Positions 7,962-16,921 are shown, numbered from the stretch's first letter. The stretch is 31,983 nucleotides of DNA from JAFAHS01 sp046728175 (GCA_046728175.1 JBKPEA010000031.1:1-31983), one strand, 5' to 3'. A program made the numbers and translations. The notes: generated from the sequence alone by a model not told the origin.

Positions 7962-9365
7962 ATGATGCAATACGACTACGACCTGGCCGTGATAGGCTCC
8001 GGTCCCGCCGGTCATCACGCCGCTATTCAGGCTGCCAAGCTCCGCAAGCGGGTGCTCGTGGCTGAGCGCAAGCCCATCGTCGGGGGCGTGTGCGTCAATC
8101 TCGGTACCGTTCCCAGCAAGACCATCCGCGAAGCCATCTTGTACTTGTCCGGCTATCGGGAGCGTGCGGTTTACGGCGAATCCTACCGGGTCAAGGAACA
8201 AATCACTTTTCAGGACCTGCTGTTCAGGGTCGCGCCGGTGGTACATGCAGAAATCGAGGTGATGCGCGATCAACTGCTGCGCAATCACGTTGCCCTGGTG
8301 AACGCCTCCGCGAGCTTTGCCGACCCGCACACCCTGCGCCTGCAACGCGCCGATGGCTCTGAGGCAAGGGTTACTGCCGATAAAGTCGTGGTCGCGGTCG
8401 GGACGGAATCGATCCGCGACTCACGCATGCCAATTGATGGGCGCGATGTTTTCTGCAGCGACGACATTTTGCAGCTCGACGAACTCCCGCGCACGCTGGC
8501 GGTCATCGGCGCTGGTGTGATCGGCTGCGAATACGCAAGCATGTTCGCGGCGCTCGGAGTGCGGGTCACGTTGGTGGATATGCGGCCCCGGCTGCTCGGG
8601 TTCGTCGATGCCGAGATTGTCGAGACGCTCGCATATCATTTGCGCGAGCGGAGGATGGTTTTGCGGCTCGGCGAGGAAGTGTCTTCAGTGGAGCCCTTCG
8701 AGGAAGCGGGCATTCGGCGGGTGCGCACCCGCCTGGCGAGCGGAAAGCAGCTAATCACGGACAAGGTTCTGACCAGTACCGGCCGCAACAGCGCGACCCA
8801 TGACCTCAATCTCGCCTCGGCCGGTATTTCGGTCGACGCCCGTGGCCGCATCAAGACCCGCGCCTACTACCAAACCGAAGTTGATCACATCTATGCCGCC
8901 GGCGACGTCATCGGCTTCCCCAGCCTGGCTTCTACCTCCAAGGAGCAGGGCCGTATTGCCGCGTGCAACGCATTCGGCATGCCCGCTACCTACGCACCTG
9001 AGCTGTTTCCATACGGTATCTATACGATTCCGGAAATCTCCTTCGTGGGCCGCACCGAAGAGCAATTAACCGAGAAGGGCATTTCCTACGAGATCGGCAA
9101 GGCGCAATACCGAGAAGTCGCGCGTGGCAAGATCGTTGGCGATGAGATCGGCGTGCTCAAACTCATCTTCCATCGCGAGACACACGAACTGCTGGGCGTG
9201 CACATTATCGGCGACGGCGCAACCGAGTTGGTACATATCGGACAGGCGGTGCTCTCGCTAAAGGGCAACATCGACTACTTCATCAACACGGTCTTCAACT
9301 ACCCGACCCTCGCCGAGTGCTACAAGAACGCAGCCCTCGACGGCATCAATCGTATCAATGACTAG
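7962..9365 (+). CDS. sthA: Soluble pyridine nucleotide transhydrogenase (Si-specific)
   Basis: This FAD flavoprotein passes hydride between NADPH and NAD+ in the cytosol, draining excess NADPH. The N-terminal FAD-binding motif is VIGSGPAGHHAA (10-21). Where disulfide reductases have C-x4-C, this protein has C44-VNLG-T49 in GVCVNLGTVPSK, so the second redox cysteine is missing, as expected for SthA and not for lipoamide dehydrogenase. A second Rossmann motif (VIGAGVIGCEYA) binds the nicotinamide cofactor, and the C-terminal FNYPTLAECYKNAALDGINR is characteristic. ATG 7962 gives 467 residues, the same as known SthA proteins; an upstream GTG at 7878 would add 28 unsupported residues. Being just downstream of zwf makes metabolic sense. 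Confidence 0.92.
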   Translation: MMQYDYDLAVIGSGPAGHHAAIQAAKLRKRVLVAERKPIVGGVCVNLGTVPSKTIREAILYLSGYRERAVYGESYRVKEQITFQDLLFRVAPVVHAEIEVMRDQLLRNHVALVNASASFADPHTLRLQRADGSEARVTADKVVVAVGTESIRDSRMPIDGRDVFCSDDILQLDELPRTLAVIGAGVIGCEYASMFAALGVRVTLVDMRPRLLGFVDAEIVETLAYHLRERRMVLRLGEEVSSVEPFEEAGIRRVRTRLASGKQLITDKVLTSTGRNSATHDLNLASAGISVDARGRIKTRAYYQTEVDHIYAAGDVIGFPSLASTSKEQGRIAACNAFGMPATYAPELFPYGIYTIPEISFVGRTEEQLTEKGISYEIGKAQYREVARGKIVGDEIGVLKLIFHRETHELLGVHIIGDGATELVHIGQAVLSLKGNIDYFINTVFNYPTLAECYKNAALDGINRIND

Positions 9366-9406
9366 CCGAGCCGAGTCTTCTTCACAAACCGTCCGCGGAC
9401 TTCAGC

Positions 9407-9430
9407 CCGCGCGCTCAAGATTGCGCGCGG
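9407..9430. terminator. Probable bidirectional terminator hairpin
   Basis: CCGCGCGC (9407-9414) and GCGCGCGG (9423-9430) form a perfect 8-bp stem around TCAAGATT, in the 78-base gap between the convergent ends of sthA and the 2OG oxygenase gene. The T tract after it is weak in both directions, so termination may need Rho or may rely on this very stable stem. Confidence 0.5.
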
Positions 9431-9443
9431 CGGCGGCTTCCTT

Positions 9444-10154
9444 TCACTTCGCATCGTGAAAAATGATCCCAAGTGCGTACCGCTCCCCGCTCCGTACGGT
9501 ACTCAGCCCGTGCCGCACGCTGACCCGATAATGCCCACGCGCCCCCGCGACCGGACGATAGCGATTGGGAAAAATCAGCGCACCTCCGCGATCCAGCGCG
9601 ATCACCTCCCCGCGCGATTGGGCACGGGGGCGCTGTTCGACGAGCAGCGATTCTCCGCCTTGATAGTCGCTCCCTCGTTGACTCAGCAGGCATGTGAACT
9701 GAAGCGGGAACGCCAACTCACCATAGAGGTCCTGATGCAGGCAGTTGTAACCGCCTGCTTGGTAGCGAAGCAGTAGGGGGGTCGGCCGGCTCTGCCCTGC
9801 GGCGTGGCAGGCCTTCAGATACTCTCCAAGCAAGCGTGGGAATTCTTGCCCGCCCCCAAGCAGTCTCGACCACCGGTTCGCAATCGGTGCTAGGTGCCGA
9901 TAAAGCGCCGTCCTCAGCTCCGCCACCAGCGCGGGCAGAGGCTGTGCAAAGTACTTATATTCTCCCACCCCATACCGGAACCGAGCCATCTCGATGCGAC
10001 TGCGAAAACGGTCGCGATCGTCATAGAGAGCGATCAGGCTTGCGCATTCATCCGCGTGCAGCACCGGTCCGGTCAGCGCAAAGCCGCGCTCATTCAAATC
10101 ACTTTCGATCTGATCCCAATCGAGCGCGGCGATACGATCGCCGGCAGCTGCCAT
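9444..10154 (-). CDS. 2-oxoglutarate/Fe(II)-dependent oxygenase
   Basis: The 236-residue protein has the facial triad and cosubstrate arginine of the prolyl-hydroxylase-like double-stranded beta-helix fold. HxD is H140 and D142 in NCLHQDLYGE, the distal His is H215 in SVRHGLS, and R225 in GERYALGIIFH should bind 2-oxoglutarate. Such enzymes couple decarboxylation of 2-oxoglutarate to hydroxylation of a protein or small molecule. The N-terminal helices (about 1-60) are probably part of the same domain. Length is usual for bacterial stand-alone members. It is the last gene of a possible minus-strand unit (SDR, esterase, oxygenase), with 85 bases between it and the esterase. The substrate is unknown. 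Confidence 0.8.
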   Translation of the reverse strand: MAAAGDRIAALDWDQIESDLNERGFALTGPVLHADECASLIALYDDRDRFRSRIEMARFRYGVGEYKYFAQPLPALVAELRTALYRHLAPIANRWSRLLGGGQEFPRLLGEYLKACHAAGQSRPTPLLLRYQAGGYNCLHQDLYGELAFPLQFTCLLSQRGSDYQGGESLLVEQRPRAQSRGEVIALDRGGALIFPNRYRPVAGARGHYRVSVRHGLSTVRSGERYALGIIFHDAK

Positions 10155-10239
10155 CAGCTTCGCGTGCTAGGAGACCGAGGAGGTTTCAAGCGCACGCTTC
10201 ACCGTCCACCTGGCGGCGGCTTGTTCGGCTGCCGATTGC

Positions 10240-11130
10240 TCATGACGTATGCTTCTGGACAAAGGCGCCGATCCGCTCGATCGCCTGCTTGCCTTCGTCG
10301 AGCATCGGAGCGAACAGATGCCACACGTGGACCATGTTTTCCCACGGCTCGTAGCTTACGTCGACACCCGCCTTCTTCGCGCGCTCGGCCAGCCGCGACG
10401 CGTCGTCGAGCAGAGTCTCGGCGGTGCCCACGTGGATGAGCAGCGGGGGCAGACCCGAGAGGTCTGCGTAAAGCGGCGCTGCGAGCGGAGTGCGCGGCTG
10501 TTTGCCGCCGAGATAGGCCTTGGCCATGTTCAGAAGGACGTCCTTCTGCACGATTGGGTCGGCGGCGGACTTCGAGGTCATCGAATCGCCGATGCCCTCC
10601 ATGTCAACCCACGGCGAGATCGGCGCTCCTGCTGCCGGCATCGGCAAGTTCGCATCCCGAATCGCTACCAGCGTTGCAACCGTCAGTCCTCCACCGGCAG
10701 AATCACCCGATACCGCGATGCGTGAGGCCTGCAAGCCCTGTTGCAACATCCATCGATAAGCCGCCACCGCATCTTCAACCGCCGCCGGGTGCGGATGTTC
10801 CGGGGCCAGGCGATAGTCAATGACCAGCACGCGTGCTTTCGCGGCGCGCGAGAGCCTGCCCGCGAGCGCTCGATGCGTGTTGATCGATCCAATTACGTAG
10901 CCGCCGCCGTGGAGATAGAGGATCGCACGGCCGGCGTCTGCGCCGCGCGCGGTGACCCATTCGGATTTGATCCCACCGGCGCTTACCGGCTGGCACTCCA
11001 CGTCAGCCTCGACCGGGAACATGGCGGCCATCTGCTCGAAGCCCGCGCGGGTCTCCGCGATCGAAGCGTTGGGATTCATCGGCTGCGATTTCAACATTTG
11101 AATTAGCGCTTGAAGTTGTTGCTGAGACAT
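10240..11130 (-). CDS. Alpha/beta hydrolase, hormone-sensitive lipase family
   Basis: This is a cytosolic carboxylesterase or lipase of the HSL family. The oxyanion-hole motif HGGGYVIGS is at 74-82, the nucleophile S144 lies in the elbow GDSAGGG, YRLAPEHPHPAA is at 106-117 as usual, the acid is E238 or D242 in GTAETLLDDA, and the catalytic His is H268 in MVHVWH. An N-terminal helical cap (about 1-40) is typical. I chose ATG 11130, giving 296 residues, because AGGAGG (11139-11144) is 8 bases upstream; the frame is open three codons further but that GTG overlaps the ribosome binding site. It follows the SDR gene by 27 bases, so both are probably one transcript. The natural ester is unknown. Confidence 0.92.
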   Translation of the reverse strand: MSQQQLQALIQMLKSQPMNPNASIAETRAGFEQMAAMFPVEADVECQPVSAGGIKSEWVTARGADAGRAILYLHGGGYVIGSINTHRALAGRLSRAAKARVLVIDYRLAPEHPHPAAVEDAVAAYRWMLQQGLQASRIAVSGDSAGGGLTVATLVAIRDANLPMPAAGAPISPWVDMEGIGDSMTSKSAADPIVQKDVLLNMAKAYLGGKQPRTPLAAPLYADLSGLPPLLIHVGTAETLLDDASRLAERAKKAGVDVSYEPWENMVHVWHLFAPMLDEGKQAIERIGAFVQKHTS

Positions 11131-11157
11131 GGATTGCACCTCCTGGTTAGAAAGCGA

Positions 11158-11949
11158 CTACCATTCGGGACCCCGGCCCGACAAGCTCGGCATTCCGGAA
11201 TGCGCCCACAGCCCGCCGTCGGCCACGTAGAAAGACCCAGTTACGAACGATGCTTCATCCGATGCGAGGAACAACACGACGTTGGCGATTTCCTGCGGTT
11301 CGCCGAGCCTCCCCATTGGAATTGCCTCCCGAATCCGCCCAATCACGTCTGGGCGCGAGTCCTCCATGCGCAGCAGCGGCGGGGTGCCGATCGGGCCGGG
11401 GCACACCGCGTTGCAGCGAATCCCCTTGCGCGCGTACTCGATGGCGGTCGATTTGGTCAGGCCGACTACCCCGTGCTTAACCGCGTTGTATGCCCCCAGC
11501 GTGTAATCACCCGCCAGGCCCGACACCGATGCGGTGTTGACGATCGCGCCGCGGCTGCGTGGCAACATCACCTCGATCGCGCACTTGGTCGCGTACCAGT
11601 ATGCGGTAAGGCCGACATCGACCGTTTTCTGCCATCCTTCGACGCTTATCTCACCCACGTGCCCGACGGTCGTGAAGATAGCGTTGTTGTGCAGGATGTC
11701 GAGCCGCCCGAAGCATTCGACTGCGAACTGGACCATGTTTTCGATTTCGGCGAGCACGCCCACATCGGCATGATGAAATTCCGCCGTGCCGCCGGCTCTG
11801 TGAATCTCGCCCGCGACGCGCCGCCCACCATCATCGTTGAGATCGGCGATAACTACGCGCGCGCCTTCACGCGCGAAGGTCTTGGCGGTTGCTTCTCCGA
11901 TACCCGAGCCGGCGCCGGTGATGAGCGCTACCTTATCCGTGAGCCGCAT
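11158..11949 (-). CDS. SDR family NAD(P)-dependent oxidoreductase
   Basis: The 263-residue product is a classical short-chain dehydrogenase/reductase, oxidising an alcohol or reducing a ketone. The cofactor motif TGAGSGIG is at 11-18, with an Asp (D36 in VIADLN) at the end of strand 2, which favours NAD over NADP. The structural HNNA is at 87-90, the catalytic triad is S141, Y154 and K158 in NTASVSG and YNAVK, and VCPGPIGTP follows. The C-terminal VTGSFYVADGGLWAHSG is normal. GGAGG lies 11 bases before the ATG, a rather long spacing. It is the first gene of a minus-strand unit with the esterase, an arrangement seen in catabolic clusters. The substrate cannot be inferred. Confidence 0.93.
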   Translation of the reverse strand: MRLTDKVALITGAGSGIGEATAKTFAREGARVVIADLNDDGGRRVAGEIHRAGGTAEFHHADVGVLAEIENMVQFAVECFGRLDILHNNAIFTTVGHVGEISVEGWQKTVDVGLTAYWYATKCAIEVMLPRSRGAIVNTASVSGLAGDYTLGAYNAVKHGVVGLTKSTAIEYARKGIRCNAVCPGPIGTPPLLRMEDSRPDVIGRIREAIPMGRLGEPQEIANVVLFLASDEASFVTGSFYVADGGLWAHSGMPSLSGRGPEW

Positions 11950-12067
11950 CCAGCGTTCTGCCTCCGCTCCCAGAGTCCGCGAAACGAATGGGTACTATAA
12001 CTCCCTCGCGTTCCAGCCTGCAAAGACACCTTGCGCTGTCCTTTCGGAAAAGAGCGATGATCACCAG

Positions 12068-12472
12068 ATGATGCGTTGGCGCCTCTTTGCGGATGCGGTC
12101 GTCCTCTGTCACGCGGCGTATCTCGCGTTTGTGGTATTCGGCTTTATCGCGATCCTGGCCGGCGCCGCTCTCGACGCTCGATGGGTCCGTAACTTCTGGT
12201 TCCGCGTCCTCCATCTCGCTGCGATCGGTCTGGTCCTGGTGGAAGCCGTGCTCGGCGTGATCTGTCCGCTCACCTGGCTAGAGGATACCTTACGCATGCG
12301 TGCCGGCCAGGCTGGCTATCCGGCTGACTTCATCGCGTATTGGACGCATCGCCTCATCTTCTTCGCTTGGCCGCCGTGGGTCTTCGTTGTGCTCTACGCC
12401 GGGTTCACCATCGCGGTGGCGGCAGCGTTCTTGCTTGTACCGCCCCAGACTCCACGCCGACAGCAGGAGTGA
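12068..12472 (+). CDS. DUF2784 membrane protein
   Basis: The 134-residue product is hydrophobic with about four transmembrane helices, near residues 6-28, 44-66, 83-104 and 105-123. It matches DUF2784 as I know it: an N-terminal helix with LFADAVVLCHAAYLAFVVFG, a central RVLHLAAIG, and the family hallmark CPLTWLED followed by LRMRAG. The start is one of two adjacent ATG codons at 12068 and 12071; no strong ribosome binding site is visible. The gene is divergent from the SDR gene, sharing a 118-base intergenic region, and is followed by a palindrome and the LLM oxidoreductase. No function is established for this family. Confidence 0.85.
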   Translation: MMRWRLFADAVVLCHAAYLAFVVFGFIAILAGAALDARWVRNFWFRVLHLAAIGLVLVEAVLGVICPLTWLEDTLRMRAGQAGYPADFIAYWTHRLIFFAWPPWVFVVLYAGFTIAVAAAFLLVPPQTPRRQQE

Positions 12473-12489
12473 TTTGCTTGCTGTCTCGA

Positions 12490-12509
12490 CGACTGTAGTT
12501 CTACAGTCG
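12490..12509. promoter_or_regulatory. Perfect 20-bp inverted repeat upstream of the LLM gene
   Basis: CGACTGTAGTTCTACAGTCG has 9-bp perfectly complementary arms and a TT centre. It starts 17 bases after the DUF2784 stop and ends 35 bases before the LLM start. Arms this close fit a dimeric repressor site (TetR- or MarR-type size) better than an RNA hairpin, which would have only a 2-base loop, and there is no T run after it. No regulator gene of those families is in the window. Confidence 0.5.
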
Positions 12510-12544
12510 CGGCATGCGCCGGTAGCGCACTTTTCGAGGGAAGC

Positions 12545-13705
12545 ATGAAAGTATCGCTCTTTTATTTACCCACGGTGGGAGACAAGACGCAGATCGAAAA
12601 AGGCAAGGTCGGACTCGATGGCGCCGCATATGACCGGATGCTTCGGGAGATTTCTGCGCAGGCGCGCCTGGCCGACGATCTCGGTTACGACTCGATAAGC
12701 TTCACCGAGCATCACTTCCATGTCGAGGGTTTCGAACTCTCCAACAATCCGGTTCTGCTCGACCTCTACATCGCGATGCAGACCAAGCGCTTGCGCGTCG
12801 GCCAATTAGGAATCGTGCTGCCGTCGCAAAATCCGATCCGGGTGGCGGAGGACATCGCGATGCTCGATCACATGTCAGGCGGGCGGGCCAACGCCGGCTT
12901 CGCGCGCGGATACCAACGGCGCTGGGTCGATGTCATGGCACAGCAGACCCACGGGATTCACGGCGCGCTGCCCCATCAGCACGATGAGATCGATGCTGCC
13001 AACCGGGCCGCGTTCGAGGAATGCTTCCGCATCATCAAAAAGGCCTGGACCGATGATTTCCTGACTCACAATGGCAAGTACTGGCGCGTGCCCGCCGGCG
13101 ATACGCCATGGACTCTCGAGGCCACCAAAAAATGGGGCGGCGGCGTCGAGAATGGTGTAGTTCGTTCCGTTGCGGTGGTACCCAAACCGGTGCAAAAGCC
13201 ACATCCGCCGTTGTTCCAGCCGTTCGCGTCTTCGGAGCGAAGCATTCGATGGTGCGCGCAAGAGGGCGTCACCGCGATTCTTCCGCCACTGCATCCCAAG
13301 TACGAGACGCAGCTGTGCAGGCTTTATGCGGACGTGTCGCAGAATCCGATAGGCGAGGGGATGGGGGTACTCAGGGATGTGATCATCGCGGATACCGACG
13401 ATGAAGCTCTCGCGATCTGGCACGAGAGCGGCTACTTCTGCGGGCATGAATGGTTCGAGCCTTTTGGCTTTTCAGCCGGGATGGAAGATCCGGAGAGCAA
13501 GGAGCGCGCCGATCTGTGGAAGGACGGCCTTGCCTTTGTGGGCACCGTCGACACCGTTACCCGCCAGATCGAGTCCTTGATGAAGCGGCTCCCCGTCCGA
13601 TGGATTTTCGCATGGATGTACAACGGGCTTTTGCCCCACGATCGGCTGATGAAAACCATCGAGCTGTTCTGGAACAAAGTCCTCCCCCGTGTCGCCAACG
13701 CGTAG
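12545..13705 (+). CDS. LLM-class flavin-dependent oxidoreductase
   Basis: This 386-residue protein has a bacterial-luciferase-like TIM barrel that uses reduced FMN or F420 with oxygen or another acceptor. The N-terminal MKVSLFYLPT strand, the LADDLGYDSISFTEHHF segment (about 43-59), RLRVGQLGIVLPSQNPIRVA (about 82-101), and the LDHMSGGRANAGFARGYQ motif (about 107-124) are typical of the alkanal-monooxygenase-like branch. Length is somewhat longer than the usual 330-350, like many environmental paralogues. GAGGGA just before the ATG supports the start. The gene is preceded by a perfect palindrome that may control it. Members act in desulfonation, alkane or xenobiotic oxidation and many unknown reactions; the substrate is not visible. 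Confidence 0.9.
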   Translation: MKVSLFYLPTVGDKTQIEKGKVGLDGAAYDRMLREISAQARLADDLGYDSISFTEHHFHVEGFELSNNPVLLDLYIAMQTKRLRVGQLGIVLPSQNPIRVAEDIAMLDHMSGGRANAGFARGYQRRWVDVMAQQTHGIHGALPHQHDEIDAANRAAFEECFRIIKKAWTDDFLTHNGKYWRVPAGDTPWTLEATKKWGGGVENGVVRSVAVVPKPVQKPHPPLFQPFASSERSIRWCAQEGVTAILPPLHPKYETQLCRLYADVSQNPIGEGMGVLRDVIIADTDDEALAIWHESGYFCGHEWFEPFGFSAGMEDPESKERADLWKDGLAFVGTVDTVTRQIESLMKRLPVRWIFAWMYNGLLPHDRLMKTIELFWNKVLPRVANA

Positions 13706-13956
13706 CCAAAGAAGGATCTGCACTCCGCTTGGTCCCAAACCGCCGATCGGGGTCGGGCAGCACGGAATAGAGCCGAACCGCTCGCGGCGCCCGTTCGTAC
13801 TGAGGAGGGGGGCCCCGCGCACGGAATGAGGTGCGCCGATTTGGAAATAAGATTGTTGCTCAACCCGAAATCAGCTCCTCCAACCGAGGACTGCCATCGC
13901 CCGCGATCCGTGCGGTATAGGCAAACTTAGTCCGACCCTGGTTCGGGCGACTTCGG

Positions 13957-16004
13957 ATGCTGTTCCAGCTTGTCACTCATTCCTTCCTTGAAGACCTGGG
14001 CATGGTTCTCTGCGTGGCGGCGGTTATCACCGTCGTCTTCGATGCCATCAAACAGCCCATAGTGGTCGGTTATCTGATCGCCGGACTGATAGTAGGTCCC
14101 CATGTTCCGATCCCGCTGCTTGCCGACCTCGACCGAATCGAGGTCCTGTCTGAACTTGGCGTTATCCTCTTGATGTTCGCGCTTGGCCTCGAATTCAGTA
14201 TCCACAAACTGATACGACTTGGTCCCACTGCCGGATTTGTGACCGCACTTCAGGTGGGTCTGATGATCTGGATTCGGATCGGATATGTGGTCGGGCAGGC
14301 GATGGGATGGACCGAGCTGGAAAGGATCTTCACCGGCGTCGCCATGTCGATCTCCAGCACCACCATCGTCGCGAAGGTGTACGGCGAGCAGGGCAACTTG
14401 AGCCAGCACCTCCGTGACCTGGTTTTCGGGGTATTGCTCGCCGAGGACCTCACCGCCGTAATGCTGCTGGCGGTATTGACTGGTTGGCTTCTGGAGCCGG
14501 TCTCAGCACACACATGATGTTGGCGACCATGGGTAAGTTGGGCCTGTTTCTGGTTGCGCTGGTAAGCGGAGGGTTGCTGATCGTTCCGCGGGCCGTCCCG
14601 TCTGGTGGTTCGCTTGCGGCGCCCCGAAACCACTCTGATCGCCTGCATCGGAATCTGCTTTGGTCTGTCGATCCTCGCCGAGCACGCCGGATACTCGGTA
14701 GCGCTAGGCGCCTTCCTGGCAGGTTCGATGGTGGCAGAGTCAGGCGAAACGCACAGTATCGAGCATTTGGTGACGCCGCTGCGAGACATTTTCGGCGCGG
14801 TGTTTTTTATTTCAGTCGGGATGACGCTAGATCCGATGCTGCTCGCCCAGCATTGGATCGCCCTCACGGTCCTGGTGCTGGCTGTGATCCTCGGGAAGTT
14901 GGTTGGAGTGACCATGGCTTCGCTGCTTTCCGGGGTCGGGATTCACACTTCCGTGCAGGCCGGCATGAGCCTCACGCAAATCGGCGAGTTCTCGTTCATC
15001 ATCGCGGGGCTTGGCGTCTCGACGCATGCGAGACTTTCTCTACACGCTGGCCGTGGCCGTCTCGGCCATCACGACCTTTACCACTCCTTTCATGATCAGA
15101 GCGTCGGTTCCGCTCGCCCGCTTCATCGCTGGCAATGTGCCGTCCCGCCTGGGGGCGACCCAGGGTGTGTACGATTCGCTGATGGAACGGATTCGGCGGG
15201 TAGCCGTCCCCTTCGGCGCGGTGATGTGGCCGATAGTGATGCTCGGTGGCGGCGCGCTCGCTATTGCGGTACATGATCGCCAACGACGTTGACTACCTCG
15301 GGCTCACGCAGCAAGTCGTCGTCAACACCCACCTCGGTTTTCGCAAAAGCGCGCTCGTGGTTGATCTTTTGGCTCTGCTGATGTGCGCTCCGTTTGCGGC
15401 CATGATGTACGTCGGCGCGCGCAGCCTGGCCCGCAGCCTGGTGCTGAACACGCTCTCCGAGGAACACTGCCGCGAGGTGACCACCGGAGCGCTGACCGGG
15501 CCGGCGCTGGCCCTGATTTCGATGCTCACTACGACCCTGCTGCTGGTTGTGGTTGTCCCGTTGCTCGCCCTGCTTCAGCCATTTCTGGATCCGATAGAGG
15601 GTATCGGGCTCGTTATTGTCGGTGTCATCCTGATGGGCATCGTCATCGTCAGGAGTATGCAGAGGATGTACGGGCAGATGAGCGTGCTGAAACGTATCCT
15701 TGCCGAATCGCTCACCGATGACCGCGCAACCACCCATCCCCCGCGAGAAATTCCCGGGTTCGGAATGATCACGCCGGTACGGCTGGAAGCGGGAGCCTCG
15801 GCAATCGGCAAAACTCTGGCTTCGATTGACCTTCGCGCTGCCACCGGCGCCGCCGCGATTGCCATCTCGCGAGACCAGGAGGTGCTCGTGCCAGACGGCC
15901 GTGAAGTACTAAAGGAAGGCGACGTGGTTGGGCTTGCCGGAACGGCCCAAAGCATCGAGGCCGCCCGCCGCCTGCTAGCCGGACGTATGCCAATTCCGGT
16001 CTGA
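13957..16004 (+). pseudogene. Cation/proton antiporter (KefB-like, CPA2), four frameshifts
   Basis: Five consecutive frame segments read as one membrane protein of roughly 680 residues. 13957-14485 gives an N-terminal transporter half with QPIVVGYLIAGLIVGPHVP, ELGVILLMFALGLEFS and SISSTTIVAKVYGEQG. Then come short frame 0 (about 14484-14592), frame 1 (about 14593-15015, with GYSVALGAFLAGSMVAESGE and SLTQIGEFSFIIAGLG), frame 2 (about 15016-15265, with AITTFTTPFMIRAS) and frame 0 again (about 15266-16004). The end carries a TrkA-C-like regulatory domain (ATGAAAIAISRDQEVLVPDG and EGDVVGLAG). Intact, it would exchange K+ or Na+ for H+ across the inner membrane. One shift lies in a GGG run near 14590 and one near a GG at about 14483; the others are not in long homopolymers. 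Between shifts the codons look intact, so decay is recent or the consensus is faulty. Confidence 0.8.
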
Positions 16005-16090
16005 CGAGCACTCGAGCCCTGAGCTTTTCTTGCATCGGGTCCCGGTCGGACATAGCTTTCTCGACTCAGGAATAACTCGACGAGGTTGCT

Positions 16091-16852
16091 ATGGATCTCA
16101 AAAATTCGATTGCTCTGATTACCGGTGGCGGTTCGGGACTCGGCGAAGCGACTGCTCGGGAGCTCGCGGCGTCGGGTGCAAAAATTGTCGTCCTCGATCT
16201 CGGCTCGTCTCCGGGCCAGAACGTCGCCGCGTCGCTCGACGGGATCTTCGTTGCCGCAGATGTGGTGTCCGACAAGGAAGTCGCTGCTGCGATCACTAAG
16301 ACGGTAGCCAAGTTCGGGTCTCTTCACGTCGCCGTCAACTGTGCCGGCATCGGCCGCGCCATGCGCACCATTACCAAGGAAGGTCCGCACTCGCTGGAGC
16401 TCTTCAGGAAGGTTATCGAGGTCAACCTGAGCGGCACCTTCAACGTGATACGGCTGGCTGCGGCGCAGATGGCCAAGAATCAGCCCAACGCCGATGGTGA
16501 GCGCGGCGTAATCATCAATACTGCGTCAGTCGCGGCATTCGACGGGCAGATAGGGCAGGCGGCCTATTCTGCTTCCAAAGGCGCGGTGGTGAGCATGACG
16601 CTGCCCATCGCCCGGGACCTCTCTTCCGTAGGCATCCGCGTCTGCACTATCGCGCCGGGCACCTTCGACACCCCTATGCTTGCCGGTCTACCCGAACCGG
16701 CGCGCAAGGCACTGGCCGCACAGATTCCGTTCCCCCAGCGACTGGGTCAGCCACGCGAATATGCCTCGCTGGCGCGGCACATTGTAGAGAACGCCATGCT
16801 GAACGGAGAAACTATCCGCCTCGACGGCGCGCTGAGGATGGCGCCAAGATAG
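16091..16852 (+). CDS. SDR oxidoreductase, HSD17B10-like (3-hydroxyacyl-CoA dehydrogenase type 2)
   Basis: The 253-residue protein is a classical SDR that most resembles the HSD10 group, which oxidises 3-hydroxyacyl-CoA (including 2-methyl-3-hydroxybutyryl-CoA) or hydroxysteroids with NAD+. TGGGSGLG is at 11-18, D36 in VVLDL points to NAD, NCAG is at 83-86, and the triad is S146, Y159 and K163 in NTASVAAF and YSASK. The group-specific parts are GQIGQAAYSASKGAVVSMTL (152-171), IAPGTFDTPML and the end RLGQPREYASLARHIVENAM followed by LNGETIRLDGALRM. GAGG lies about 7 bases before the ATG. It stands alone between the broken antiporter and the convergent sigma operon. The role in fatty-acid, isoleucine or steroid breakdown is inference from family. 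Confidence 0.88.
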   Translation: MDLKNSIALITGGGSGLGEATARELAASGAKIVVLDLGSSPGQNVAASLDGIFVAADVVSDKEVAAAITKTVAKFGSLHVAVNCAGIGRAMRTITKEGPHSLELFRKVIEVNLSGTFNVIRLAAAQMAKNQPNADGERGVIINTASVAAFDGQIGQAAYSASKGAVVSMTLPIARDLSSVGIRVCTIAPGTFDTPMLAGLPEPARKALAAQIPFPQRLGQPREYASLARHIVENAMLNGETIRLDGALRMAPR

Positions 16853-16921
16853 TCCGACAGCCGCACCGCGGGTCACCCGCTCAAGGTCTGCGGGAACCTG
16901 CGAAACCTGCCATTGGGCTAC

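Noticed and set aside
7848..8345. Long minus-strand open frame opposite the start of sthA
   Set aside because: It is a GC-rich shadow of sthA codons, has no domain, and would antisense a well-supported gene.
7962..9365. Lipoamide dehydrogenase or mercuric reductase as identity for sthA
   Set aside because: The second cysteine of the redox disulfide is absent (Thr at that position), and the C-terminus fits SthA.
11110..12000. 296-codon plus-strand open frame opposite the SDR gene
   Set aside because: The SDR on the minus strand has the complete TGxxxGxG, Ser, YxxxK pattern; the plus frame has no family features.
13706..13956. Possible tRNA or small RNA because of GGTTCGGGC near 13941
   Set aside because: No acceptor stem, anticodon arm or CCA context could be built around it.
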